Part shown: positions 39,339 to 47,999 of the stretch, one piece after another | Position numbering within the stretch: position 1 is the first letter of the stretch | Layout: every line of letters begins with the position of its first letter | From: an uncultured Alistipes sp. | GTDB taxonomy: Bacteria; Bacteroidota; Bacteroidia; Bacteroidales; Rikenellaceae | DNA length: 60,346 bases | Reading direction: 5' to 3' | NCBI GenBank assembly: GCA_944320985.1 | Contig: CALUJN010000051.1 | Coordinates: 1 to 60,346, forward strand | Notes under the pieces: model-generated | What the model was told of the DNA's origin: nothing | What the model saw: only the letters and a program-made list of their open reading frames with translations | Databases searched by the model: none | Program-made: the position numbers and the translations under genes

Positions 39339-40388
39339 ATGAACAAACTCCTTCTTTTTGCGGCTTCGGCCGTTCTGCTGTCGAGTTGCGGCAGCAAAAA
39401 CCAATACGTGATCGAAGGTAAGATCCAAGGCGCCAACGCCACGGTCTATCTGCTGGATCAGCAGGAAAACCTCCTCGATTCGGCCGTCGTAAACGACGGA
39501 AGTTTCCGTATCCGTGGTACGGTCGAAGAGCCGCAGTTCGCCATCCTGCGCGATGCCCGCGACCAAAATGCCACGTTTGCCGCCGTGATGTTCCTCGAAC
39601 CCGGTACGATCTCGGTAGCCGACGACAGCGAATCCCTCCGGAAACGGGTGAGCGGAACCCCGGCCAACGATGCCAGCACGGCCTACAGCGATGCCGCCAA
39701 CAAACTCATCACGGAGTTCCGCGACAGCTCGACGACCGAGGAGCGCCGCGCAGCCATCGAATCGGAATATGAGAAACTCGCCCAGGTGTCGATGGAGCAG
39801 AACCGCGACAACATCTTCGGAGCCATGCTCCTGGCCGACCAGAGCTACGATCTCTCGGGGCAGGAGATGCTCGATGAGATCGCGAAGTTCTCGCCCGAAA
39901 TGCAGCAGTCCAAGGTCCTCACCGACCTCAAGACGCAGGCCGAAGCCAAACTCAAGAGCGATGTGGGACAGCCCTACACCGATGTAGTGGCCCCGGATGC
40001 CGACGGAAACGAGATTTCGTTGAAATCGGTGGTCGAGAATCCGGAAAACAAATATGTGCTGCTCGATTTCTGGGCTTCGTGGTGCGGACCCTGCATGGGC
40101 GAAGTTCCCCATCTGAAGAAGACCTACGACGAATTCCACAAGAAAGGATTCGAGATTTTCGGGGTTTCGTTCGACAGTGTCCGCGACAGTTGGCTCAGGG
40201 CCATCGACAACAACGAGATGAACTGGCTTCATGTAAGTTCGCTGAAGGGCTTTGAGAACCAGGCCGCCAAGGACTATGCCGTACAGGGCATTCCGTCGAA
40301 CTTCCTGATCGACAGCCAGGGCAAGATCGTCGCCAAGAATCTGCGCGGTGAGGCCCTCTACGAGAAGATCGCCGAACTGCTCCAATAA
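39339..40388 (+). CDS. TlpA-like thioredoxin-fold lipoprotein with DUF4369-type N-terminus
   Basis: The 349-residue protein has a lipoprotein signal ending LLSSC (Cys17). An N-terminal beta-rich domain (YVIEGKIQGANATVYLLDQQ) of DUF4369 type is followed by a helical linker. The C-terminal TlpA/ResA-like thioredoxin domain has the redox motif WASWCGPCMGEVPHL and the cis-Pro loop GIPSNFLID. It is probably a periplasmic disulfide reductase on the membrane. It lies 6 nt after lpxD. Confidence 0.9.
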   Translation: MNKLLLFAASAVLLSSCGSKNQYVIEGKIQGANATVYLLDQQENLLDSAVVNDGSFRIRGTVEEPQFAILRDARDQNATFAAVMFLEPGTISVADDSESLRKRVSGTPANDASTAYSDAANKLITEFRDSSTTEERRAAIESEYEKLAQVSMEQNRDNIFGAMLLADQSYDLSGQEMLDEIAKFSPEMQQSKVLTDLKTQAEAKLKSDVGQPYTDVVAPDADGNEISLKSVVENPENKYVLLDFWASWCGPCMGEVPHLKKTYDEFHKKGFEIFGVSFDSVRDSWLRAIDNNEMNWLHVSSLKGFENQAAKDYAVQGIPSNFLIDSQGKIVAKNLRGEALYEKIAELLQ

Positions 40389-40509
40389 TCCGGGTCCGAA
40401 CCGGACGAAAATCATCCGACGGACTCCCGCCTACCATACAGGCCTCTCCTTTCCGACTGTCGGAGGGAGGGGTCTGCATTTAGTCACTTCCAGCCACATT
40501 GCAATCGGA

Positions 40510-41127
40510 ATGGTTCCACCGAAAAAATACCGCATCATGGGCATCGACCCCGGCACAAACTATATGGGTTATGGCGTGCTGGAGGTCGAGGGTCGCACGG
40601 TCCGCTCGGTCGTGCTGGGGGCGATCGATCTGCACCGATTCGAGAATCCCTACACGAAACTGCGCTACATATTCGAACGGGTAGGAAAACTCATCGATGA
40701 ATATGCTCCGCGGGAGGTGGCCCTCGAATCGCCCTTTTTCGGGGAGAACGTACAGTCGATGCTCAAGTTGGGACGGGCACAGGGCGTCGCGATGGCTGCG
40801 GCGCTGAGCCGGGATCTGGAGGTGTTCGAATACGCCCCGATGCGGATCAAACAAGCCATTACGGGACGGGGTGCAGCGACCAAGGAACAGGTTGCGGGTA
40901 TTGTCTGTCGGCTGCTCACCATCGACCAGCCGCCCCGGCGTCTCGATGCCACGGACGGGATGGCTGTTGCCCTGTGTCACTATTTTGCGACGGCAAGCCC
41001 CTTGAATGCGGTCATGGGCGAGGAACGGGTCAAGGGACTTGGCGGGGGTAAGAAAGCGGCCTCGAAGGGAGGATCGCAAAGTTGGGAACAGTTTCTGAAG
41101 AAGCACCCCGACCGCGAGATCAAATAA
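40510..41127 (+). CDS. ruvC: Holliday junction resolvase RuvC
   Basis: The 205-residue nuclease has the acidic residues of the family: Asp in IMGIDPGTNYMGYGV, Glu in VALESPFFGENVQSM and the C-terminal RRLDATDGMAVALCH. It cleaves four-way junctions with RuvAB. ATG 40510 (MVPPKKYRIMGIDPG) puts the first motif at about residue 10; longer upstream openings run into a gap of about 120 nt with no family similarity. The basic C-terminal tail (KAASKGG) is normal. Confidence 0.93.
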   Translation: MVPPKKYRIMGIDPGTNYMGYGVLEVEGRTVRSVVLGAIDLHRFENPYTKLRYIFERVGKLIDEYAPREVALESPFFGENVQSMLKLGRAQGVAMAAALSRDLEVFEYAPMRIKQAITGRGAATKEQVAGIVCRLLTIDQPPRRLDATDGMAVALCHYFATASPLNAVMGEERVKGLGGGKKAASKGGSQSWEQFLKKHPDREIK

Positions 41128-41214
41128 GGTCGATTTATAACCGACTGACAATCTGCAGAAAGGCTCCATGGGAGCACAAATCAGCGAAAAACTGCAATTT
41201 TTTTCAACAAATTA

Positions 41215-41246
41215 TTTGCACAGTTCGGAATTTTGCCCTACATTTG
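41215..41246 (+). promoter_or_regulatory. tRNA-Arg promoter
   Basis: TTTG (41215-41218), 20 bp, TACATTTG (41239-41246) is a perfect Bacteroidetes promoter, ending 18 nt before the tRNA. A small GCTCC/GGAGC hairpin lies about 40 nt upstream in the gap after ruvC. Confidence 0.78.
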
Positions 41247-41264
41247 CACTCGCAATAAAGGAAA

Positions 41265-41338
41265 GGCGCCGTAGCTTAATTGAATAGAGCATCTGACTAC
41301 GGATCAGAAGGTTACAGGTTTGAGTCCTGTCGGCGTCA
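41265..41338 (+). tRNA. tRNA-Arg (anticodon ACG)
   Basis: The cloverleaf is complete. The acceptor stem GGCGCCG pairs with CGGCGTC (one G-T). The D stem is GCTT/GAGC, the anticodon stem TCTGA/TCAGA encloses CTACGGA, and the T stem is ACAGG/CCTGT with loop TTTGAGT. The discriminator is A and CCA is not encoded. Anticodon ACG would be edited to ICG to read CGN codons. Confidence 0.95.
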
Positions 41339-41340
41339 CA

Positions 41341-41378
41341 AAGAAGGAGAGCTCCGCAGAGCTCTCCTTCTTGCATTT
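41341..41378. terminator. Terminator after tRNA-Arg, likely bidirectional
   Basis: A perfect 14-bp stem, AAGAAGGAGAGCTC and GAGCTCTCCTTCTT, with loop CGCA starts 2 nt after the tRNA and is followed by GCATTTT. It also lies 37 nt past the end of the PUL on the other strand. Confidence 0.8.
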
Positions 41379-41408
41379 TCAGGCCCGTCTTCAGCCTGCC
41401 GTAACCCA

Positions 41409-42845
41409 TCAATACCGAATCACGGAGATGGAATAGGCCGGAAGAGTGATGGTAAATTGATCCTCCTCAATCGACACTTCTTTGGACGGAAGCTCCTGAA
41501 GCTCCCGAGCCTGAGGCGATACGCCATACAGGCCGCTCCAGCGAACCGACGTACAGGAGGACGGCAGTCCGTTCATCGTAACATGAACTGACTCCTCCCG
41601 GGGCGATTTGTTCAAAATGAACACCGAACCGGCCCGGCAATCCTCCTCTCCGGAGGCATAGACCTCCAAAAGCGGATTGTCGCAGGAAACCTGCAACAAG
41701 TTGGCATGCAGATTCCTGTTGACCAGTCTGGAGACCTCGGCAATGGGCTTCGGGGAGTTGTCGTCAATCCGGAAAAGAACACCGACATCCTCCTCCGTAT
41801 CGAAACCGCCCTGCCAGGGGGTATGGCTTCCCCAAAAATAGACATAGGAGACTTGCGGCGTATGCAGCTCCTCCATCAAAACCTGAAACCACCACAGTGA
41901 CGCAAATACATCATTCGGCTTCAAACCCGATCCGGTTACGCCCGTTTCCGTGACAACAATCTCCAGATCCCGTCCGCTCTTCTCTACGGCGGCCTGCATC
42001 CCCTTGACATTGGGTATGAAGGTCCGTCGGATCCGAAGCCAGTCCTCATAGGTCGCACACGAGTCTTTGTGTGCCCACATGTACTGATGACAGGAGGTAA
42101 AATCCATAAGTTCCGGAGCCTCCTCCTCTATCAGATCGAAATAACCCGTTTTACTAAGGATTCCGGGGCCTACCCGAATCGTCGGATCCGCCTCCTTCAT
42201 CGCCCGGGCAATCTGCTTATAGGCGTCGACATACTCGCGCTTCGTGATCAAATCCCCGTGGTGATCCACCTCATTGCCTATCTGCCAATAGGCCACCTTA
42301 TAGTTTTTCGACCGGGCATACGACACCCACGCTTTGGCCGATGCGGCCAACTGCTCCAGGGTAGGACCCTGCTCATACTTGTAGGAAAGGGCATTGACGA
42401 CAACCAACGGCTCGAGCTGCAGCGAACGACACAGGCTCATGTACTCGTCGAAGTCCATGCCCTTGGGAAAACTGCCGTCCGGATTCACGGCCCATTCCCA
42501 GGAGGCCGGTTGTTGCCGAACGGATGCAACCCGGGGTTGCAGACCCTCCTGCGCGTCACCGTCACCCGCATGCCACAGATAATTGTCGGCAAGATGTCCA
42601 TACGGGAATCTCAGCGAACCGACGCCCAGATCCCCGAAGGCCTCCTTCATGGAGCGATGGGCATTGGGGTTCTTCAGATCCGAATCCAGCAACCAGCACA
42701 GATTGGCCGAGGCGGCTCCCCGCTTCACGTTTCGCTTGAGAATCGTGTCACAGGAGACTTCGACATGGGTCTCCCCACCATTTCGGGCCACGCTGCCGAC
42801 CGGCAAAAGTCCGAGCATGAGCCATAAAATAAAAGACTGTTTCAT
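41409..42845 (-). CDS. Clan GH-A glycoside hydrolase, arabinofuranosidase-like (secreted)
   Basis: The 478-residue protein starts at ATG 42845 with a signal peptide (MKQSFILWLMLGLLPVGSVA). It has a TIM-barrel glycosidase pattern: SLRFPYGHLADNYLWHAG, acid/base Glu192 in AYWQIGNEVDHHG and nucleophile Glu300 in EIVVTETGVTGSG, then a C-terminal beta domain. This resembles GH51 or a nearby GH-A family; the family number is uncertain. It is the last gene of the PUL, 15 nt after the GH2 gene, and would act on the glycan imported by the SusC/D pair. Confidence 0.78.
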   Translation of the reverse strand: MKQSFILWLMLGLLPVGSVARNGGETHVEVSCDTILKRNVKRGAASANLCWLLDSDLKNPNAHRSMKEAFGDLGVGSLRFPYGHLADNYLWHAGDGDAQEGLQPRVASVRQQPASWEWAVNPDGSFPKGMDFDEYMSLCRSLQLEPLVVVNALSYKYEQGPTLEQLAASAKAWVSYARSKNYKVAYWQIGNEVDHHGDLITKREYVDAYKQIARAMKEADPTIRVGPGILSKTGYFDLIEEEAPELMDFTSCHQYMWAHKDSCATYEDWLRIRRTFIPNVKGMQAAVEKSGRDLEIVVTETGVTGSGLKPNDVFASLWWFQVLMEELHTPQVSYVYFWGSHTPWQGGFDTEEDVGVLFRIDDNSPKPIAEVSRLVNRNLHANLLQVSCDNPLLEVYASGEEDCRAGSVFILNKSPREESVHVTMNGLPSSCTSVRWSGLYGVSPQARELQELPSKEVSIEEDQFTITLPAYSISVIRY

Positions 42846-42860
42846 AACAACACGGGACAA

Positions 42861-45368
42861 TCATTTTTCAATATCGATTCGAACCACATCCGGCTCCAGG
42901 TCTTCAGCAGTCGCCCGGACCTCGATCGGGCGGTCGGTTCCATCGGACTGCACCCAGAGCATGGCCTTTCCGCGAAACGCCCTGCGGACCGGCACCTTGT
43001 AATCGGACAGATCCAACGGATCTCCATTGTCCGTACCGATCAACCGCCCCCCGCCCGAAACCGTAAACCGAATGACCGGTTCGGCATGAGGATCCGTCAC
43101 ACCCTGTCGATCCGTAATCTCAACGGCGATCTGGACCACACTGGTCCGGTCGGCCTTCAGGGTCGGCCGATCGGCCTGCAAGCGCAGACAGGCTGCCGTT
43201 CCCGCCGTTTTTCGCGAAGCGGAGGCTACCACACGCCCATCCCGATAAGCAACCGCTTCGAGATGGCCGGGAGCATACGGAACCATCCACACCAGTTGTT
43301 GCCGATCATTCTTCCTGCGGCCCAGCGAAACGCCGTTGAGCCTCAACTCCACCTCCTCGGCATTGGTATAGGCCACAACCGGGATTTCGACCCCCTCTTT
43401 TCCGGGATGCGTCCAGTGCGGCAGCAGATGAACCATCGGTTCGTCGGTCCACAAGGACTGGTAAAGATAGTAATGATCCTTCGGGAAACCGCAAATGTCG
43501 ATCACGCCGCAATTCATGAAACGACTCGGCCAATCGTTCGACTCCCCGAGATAGTCGAAACCCGTCCAGCGGAAGGTCCCGGAAAGATAATCAAGCCGTT
43601 CGACCTCCAGCCAGGAATCCCGGGCCGAAATCCGGACCGAAGCATTGTCGTAGGACGATTGGTAATAGGTGGTCGAGGGCAGATTGTTCGCTATGGGATA
43701 ATAGCTTCCGTTCCGGTAATATCGGGTGCTGACCTCCTCCTCGAAGACCTCCCGATCGGTCAGGTCCGGAATGGGATACATCTTCTTCAGATACTCTTCC
43801 TTGGAGACGGATCTGCCCGGTTTGCGTTCCCAGACCGCCGGAAACTCGAATTTCCGCCAATGGGTCCGCGTCCGATAGACATCCCGTGTCTGGAGCGTAT
43901 GGGGGATCTCCGTCCCGATAATGGGGACATCCGGATAACGGACATGGAACTGCTCGATAACCCCGATCTCCTCGCCATCCCCATTGAAACCCTTCACGCC
44001 CAGCAGCGTGCGGCTCTCCGTACCCTGCATGCCACGGGTCGGATCGAGACCTCCCTGCGTCGTCAGACGCGTGGAATCCAGCTCTTGAAACAGGGCGATG
44101 ATCTTCGCCTGCGTCTCCCGCGTCGGACGGACCACTTCGTTGCCGATACTCCACAGAATCACACAGGCACGATTCCGGTCTCTTTTGACGAAATCGGTCA
44201 CATCCCTTCGCCACCACGTGTTGAAAAACAGCCCGTAATCCTCCTCCGCTTTCGGAGTCTCCCAGCCGTCGAAAATCTCGTCCATGACCATCAGACCCAG
44301 ACTGTCGCAGATATCGTAAAAGCCCGGAGAAAACGGATGATGAGACGTCCGGATGGCATTACAGCCCATCTCCTTGAGCTGTTTGAGCCGGGCATACAAC
44401 ACATCATCCGGAACCGCAGCGCCCAAGGCCCCCGCCGTGGAACGTTCACAGACTCCCTTGATTTTGACAGGAGCTCCGTTCAACAGGAATCCCCGGTCTC
44501 CGCTGAACGCCACATCGCGGAATCCAACCTTCTCCGTGCATTCGAACCGGGGTTTTCCTCCGACCTCAAGGGTGGTCTTCAAGGTATAGAGATGAGGCGT
44601 TTCGGGACTCCAGCGCTGCACGTCGCGGATCGTTCCCCGGAACAGGGCGGTGATCGTATCCCCGTAGATCAAACGCACGGAACGCCGGTTTTCGCCGACC
44701 ACCTCTCCGTTCCGGTCCGTAAAGGTCAGGACGAGATCGCCCCGTTGCACGCTCCGGTCGAGATTCACCGCGGCAACCTCCACGCAATACATCCCCTTAC
44801 CGGCCTCCGTCCGGGCCGTAAAGTGGACGCCCCAGGTCGGGACATGCACGGGATCCACGACCTTCAGCCAGACATGCCGATAGATTCCCGAGCCGGTATA
44901 GGAGCGGTTCGAAAGGTTCTTCGAATGGTCGACACGCACCTCCAGCACATTGTTCCGCAAACGGACATAAGGCGTCAGATCATATTCGAATCCGATAAAG
45001 CCATTCGGACGGTAGCCCAGATGGTGCCCGTTGATCCACACGTCACTGCAACGATATACTCCGTCAAAGAGAATCTTCAACAGTTTTCCTTCGGAGCCGG
45101 CCGGCAGATCGAACCTCTTCCGGTAGATACCGACCCCTCCCGGCAGAAAGCCGTTCTGCCAGTCGCCGTTCTCCGGGGAATAGGAGCCATGAATACTCCA
45201 ATCATGCGGCAGATCGACTCTCCTCCATTGAGTCCGATCCGCCGTATCGGCCGGCAACCTGACAAACTCCCAGTCGAAGTCGAAATTCCGGATCTCCTGC
45301 GCGGATACATCCGGAAGGCCCAACCCCGAAACCAGCGTGAGAAGTGCAATAAAAACAGCACGCTTCAT
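42861..45368 (-). CDS. Glycoside hydrolase family 2 protein (beta-galactosidase type)
   Basis: The 835-residue secreted enzyme starts at ATG 45368 (signal MKRAVFIALLTLVSGLGLPD, cleaved near VSA-Q). Domains in order are the jelly-roll sugar-binding domain (LPHDWSIHGSY, GGVGIYRKRFDLP), an Ig-like domain, a TIM barrel with acid/base Glu411 in WSIGNEV and nucleophile Glu487 in IIGTEIPHTL, and C-terminal Ig-like domains (DUF4982 type). The usual HHD-type motif after GVC is replaced by Glu308-Arg-Ser-Thr, which is odd. Substrate is unknown, probably a beta-linked residue on the PUL glycan. Confidence 0.9.
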   Translation of the reverse strand: MKRAVFIALLTLVSGLGLPDVSAQEIRNFDFDWEFVRLPADTADRTQWRRVDLPHDWSIHGSYSPENGDWQNGFLPGGVGIYRKRFDLPAGSEGKLLKILFDGVYRCSDVWINGHHLGYRPNGFIGFEYDLTPYVRLRNNVLEVRVDHSKNLSNRSYTGSGIYRHVWLKVVDPVHVPTWGVHFTARTEAGKGMYCVEVAAVNLDRSVQRGDLVLTFTDRNGEVVGENRRSVRLIYGDTITALFRGTIRDVQRWSPETPHLYTLKTTLEVGGKPRFECTEKVGFRDVAFSGDRGFLLNGAPVKIKGVCERSTAGALGAAVPDDVLYARLKQLKEMGCNAIRTSHHPFSPGFYDICDSLGLMVMDEIFDGWETPKAEEDYGLFFNTWWRRDVTDFVKRDRNRACVILWSIGNEVVRPTRETQAKIIALFQELDSTRLTTQGGLDPTRGMQGTESRTLLGVKGFNGDGEEIGVIEQFHVRYPDVPIIGTEIPHTLQTRDVYRTRTHWRKFEFPAVWERKPGRSVSKEEYLKKMYPIPDLTDREVFEEEVSTRYYRNGSYYPIANNLPSTTYYQSSYDNASVRISARDSWLEVERLDYLSGTFRWTGFDYLGESNDWPSRFMNCGVIDICGFPKDHYYLYQSLWTDEPMVHLLPHWTHPGKEGVEIPVVAYTNAEEVELRLNGVSLGRRKNDRQQLVWMVPYAPGHLEAVAYRDGRVVASASRKTAGTAACLRLQADRPTLKADRTSVVQIAVEITDRQGVTDPHAEPVIRFTVSGGGRLIGTDNGDPLDLSDYKVPVRRAFRGKAMLWVQSDGTDRPIEVRATAEDLEPDVVRIDIEK

Positions 45369-45441
45369 GATCAATCGATTTTGACCGCAGGGGCTCCATG
45401 CAACAAGAAGCCCCTGCGGGAAAACAGACTCTGTATAATAC

Positions 45442-46932
45442 TTATTTGATGGTAAGAACGGCCAACGAATAGGAAGGCATATCGACGATCAGCATGCCAT
45501 TCTCGAACGTCGGTTCCAGGTCGGTCGTAATCTGGGCCTCGCCCGCCGTCGCGGCCTCGCGGAAACACTCCACGGAGACCGTCTTTCCGCTGAAATCCTC
45601 CTTGAAGTTCAAGGCGCATTTCCGCGACGCAAAGTTCTTGTTGAGCATCGCCACACGGATCGTACCGTCGTCAGCTTTCGAGACGATGGTATAGAGTTCC
45701 CGCGTCGTGGTCGTACGGCTGAGCAGCGTTCCGCCCTGCAGCGGCGCAATCATGGCGAAAACATCGATCGTATAGCGCGGTTCGTAACCGTTGGCGGCAT
45801 CGAGCATGTAGCGGATATCGCTGGAATTGTCGTAGTGCAGGGGCCAGAAGGTCGCCATGCACAGCCCTCCCTCCATGAACTGCATCAACATTTCACTCTG
45901 CATGAGGGCCATCTGAAACTTGTTGGGAGTCGACTGCTCGTTGGCACTGGGCGCAATATTCCACTCCAGCGACGCGAACTTGATATGGTCGTATCCCAGT
46001 TTTTTGGCGAATTCATTGAATTTCTGAACCTCCTCGTAGTGCGGTTTGCCGCCCGTATACCACTGGTTTTTAGCCGACATCGGAATCTGGGACTTCCACA
46101 GGTCCCACGAGGCCGTACCCCAGCTCCAGTACCAGTGAATCTCCATGATGTCGATGTTCTGACCCGCCTTGTTCAACAGTTTCCCCATGTTGGCCGCCGT
46201 AACATTCCGATCCCAGTTGGCAACGATCTGCGCATCGGGGTCGATCTCGTGGATGGCCGCGGCAAAACGGTTGATCTCCTCCCCGTATTCATCGGCCGAG
46301 AGCTGCAACGTCGCCCCGGTATGATAGGGTTCGTTACCGATGTAGTAGTACTTGACACCATAGCCGTTGTCGACGCAGTGCTGCACCAGCGCCTTGGCCT
46401 CCGCCACGCTCGCCTGGACGTCGTTCTTCCACTTCTTGCCCGAGGTGATGTTGATCCCGATCAACGGCTCGGCATTCAGCTCCCGCACGACGGCCATATA
46501 CTCCTCCAGATCCATGAACTCCGTGTCGGCCTTGTCGTTCGAGGGGTTGTACGCGGGATTCCAGCTGTCCTGGCTGAACTGTCCGTTGGGGTTGTCCCAA
46601 TGCCACGCCTCCACGATCTTGCCACCCGGATAACGCAGCACGCCGGATTTCATCCTTTTCAGATAATTCAGCATCTTCGAATCGGGATCCCCCGCCCAAA
46701 GCGCATCCCGCTCAAAGCAATAGAGCAGATTGACGCCGGTAAGCATGTCGCTGATCCGACCGTTATCCGAGTTCAGATCGACGGTGACGGTGATGTCCGC
46801 ATCGACCCCCGTCTCCGTTTCCTCGTCCGTCCCGGTCGTAACTCCGACAACAGGGGCCGTAGGATACTCCTGCTCACAGGCCTGAAGGAAGGCTCCGAGC
46901 AACAGGAACAAAACAGTTGTTTGAAGTTTCAT
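45442..46932 (-). CDS. Clan GH-A glycoside hydrolase lipoprotein (GH51-like)
   Basis: The 496-residue lipoprotein has a signal ending LQAC (Cys19) and a Thr/Glu-rich linker (TTGTDEETETG). The TIM barrel contains GVLRYPGGKIVEAWHWDN, acid/base Glu201 in YYIGNEPYHTG and nucleophile Glu323 in ASLEWNI. The RYPGG region is typical of GH51 and related GH-A families. Lipid attachment suggests it acts at the cell surface. ATG 46932 starts at the signal peptide; an ATG three codons earlier is possible. The next gene upstream ends 10 nt away. Confidence 0.8.
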   Translation of the reverse strand: MKLQTTVLFLLLGAFLQACEQEYPTAPVVGVTTGTDEETETGVDADITVTVDLNSDNGRISDMLTGVNLLYCFERDALWAGDPDSKMLNYLKRMKSGVLRYPGGKIVEAWHWDNPNGQFSQDSWNPAYNPSNDKADTEFMDLEEYMAVVRELNAEPLIGINITSGKKWKNDVQASVAEAKALVQHCVDNGYGVKYYYIGNEPYHTGATLQLSADEYGEEINRFAAAIHEIDPDAQIVANWDRNVTAANMGKLLNKAGQNIDIMEIHWYWSWGTASWDLWKSQIPMSAKNQWYTGGKPHYEEVQKFNEFAKKLGYDHIKFASLEWNIAPSANEQSTPNKFQMALMQSEMLMQFMEGGLCMATFWPLHYDNSSDIRYMLDAANGYEPRYTIDVFAMIAPLQGGTLLSRTTTTRELYTIVSKADDGTIRVAMLNKNFASRKCALNFKEDFSGKTVSVECFREAATAGEAQITTDLEPTFENGMLIVDMPSYSLAVLTIK

Positions 46933-46942
46933 AAGTCTCATT

Positions 46943-47983
46943 TTATAATTCGTCGGCTTTCACGATCCGGATGTTCTTGATATAATAGGGCCCATGGGCA
47001 TTGTTCATGGTGGGCTTCATGACCAGCATGTCCACCTCCGAAGTGGTTATGTGATTGCTGGTTCCGGTATTGGAGGTTCCCAGATCAAAGACCGCCTCGG
47101 TCCATGTGCGCAGATTCTCCTCCGTGAAGATCCATTGCGAAACGCAGTTGTTGACCATACCCGACGCATCGTTCTTGTAGCGGGCAAAGTTGGCATACAG
47201 GACGATAAAACTGTTGTTGGAGGCCGGAACCTGGTCACTGTCGATATAGATATCCATCACCAGTTTCCGCTCGCCCGACAATACACCGTCGATGAGCGTC
47301 GACGGAATCGTCTGATCCAGACGGATCTGCATATTCAGAGCCGGGCCCTCCTTGGTAATCTTCAGGCACTTCTCCTCACCGCCGGCCGGATCTGCCTGGG
47401 CAAATGCAAAGGGCTGCTTGTAGGTTGCCTCCCAAAGCCGTCTCAGATAGGCATACCCGTTGCCCTCGATATCCGAACGTACCGTGATCTTCTCCTGGGT
47501 CTTCGAAGCATTCTCATGCATCGGAAGGGGCACCTCGGCCGTCTCCACCAGCTCGCCCTGCATGTCGGCAATCAGGAAATCGCTGGCAATGCGTCCCTCG
47601 GCCGTGACGGTAATGGGCGACAGCGAGGTGCTTTGTCCCTCCTCGTCACAAACCGTGAAAACCAGCGTCGTATCCGCCACATCGGGCATCGTGAACTTGA
47701 AATCGAAGCTCTCACGCAGCTGTCCGTACGTGAAATTCCGCACCGAACGGTCGTTAATCAGCAACTCCGTGAGTCCGGCCTCGGCCGCAGCATGCATCCG
47801 GAAGGTCACATCGCTTTCGACCATGGCCGAGGTCCCGTTGGCAAACAGCTCCTCCTGCCCCTCGATCGAAAGGGTCGGAGCCGCACAATCCGCAGGTCGA
47901 GTTTCATAGGTCGGCTCGGTCTCGGAACACGAAGCAAGGGCCGTGGCCAAAAGAGCCGTCAAAAATATATTGAACTTTTTCAT
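46943..47983 (-). CDS. PUL surface lipoprotein, SusE-position glycan-binding candidate
   Basis: The 346-residue lipoprotein has a signal ending LASC (Cys19). It consists of a beta-rich Ig-like N-terminal region (APTLSIEGQEELFANG) and a C-terminal jelly-roll-like part ending GPYYIKNIRIVKADEL, a pattern common to carbohydrate-binding modules. No catalytic residues are seen. Its place directly after SusD is where SusE/F-type surface glycan-binding proteins lie, so glycan capture at the surface is the likely role. The exact family is not recognised. Confidence 0.7.
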   Translation of the reverse strand: MKKFNIFLTALLATALASCSETEPTYETRPADCAAPTLSIEGQEELFANGTSAMVESDVTFRMHAAAEAGLTELLINDRSVRNFTYGQLRESFDFKFTMPDVADTTLVFTVCDEEGQSTSLSPITVTAEGRIASDFLIADMQGELVETAEVPLPMHENASKTQEKITVRSDIEGNGYAYLRRLWEATYKQPFAFAQADPAGGEEKCLKITKEGPALNMQIRLDQTIPSTLIDGVLSGERKLVMDIYIDSDQVPASNNSFIVLYANFARYKNDASGMVNNCVSQWIFTEENLRTWTEAVFDLGTSNTGTSNHITTSEVDMLVMKPTMNNAHGPYYIKNIRIVKADEL

Positions 47984-47999
47984 GGCTTGGATTTTTGGA

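Noticed and set aside
40441-40475. Imperfect hairpin after the TlpA-like gene (CCTCTCC ... GGGAGGGG)
   Set aside because: Bulged stem with wobble pairs and no U-tract; too weak to call a terminator.
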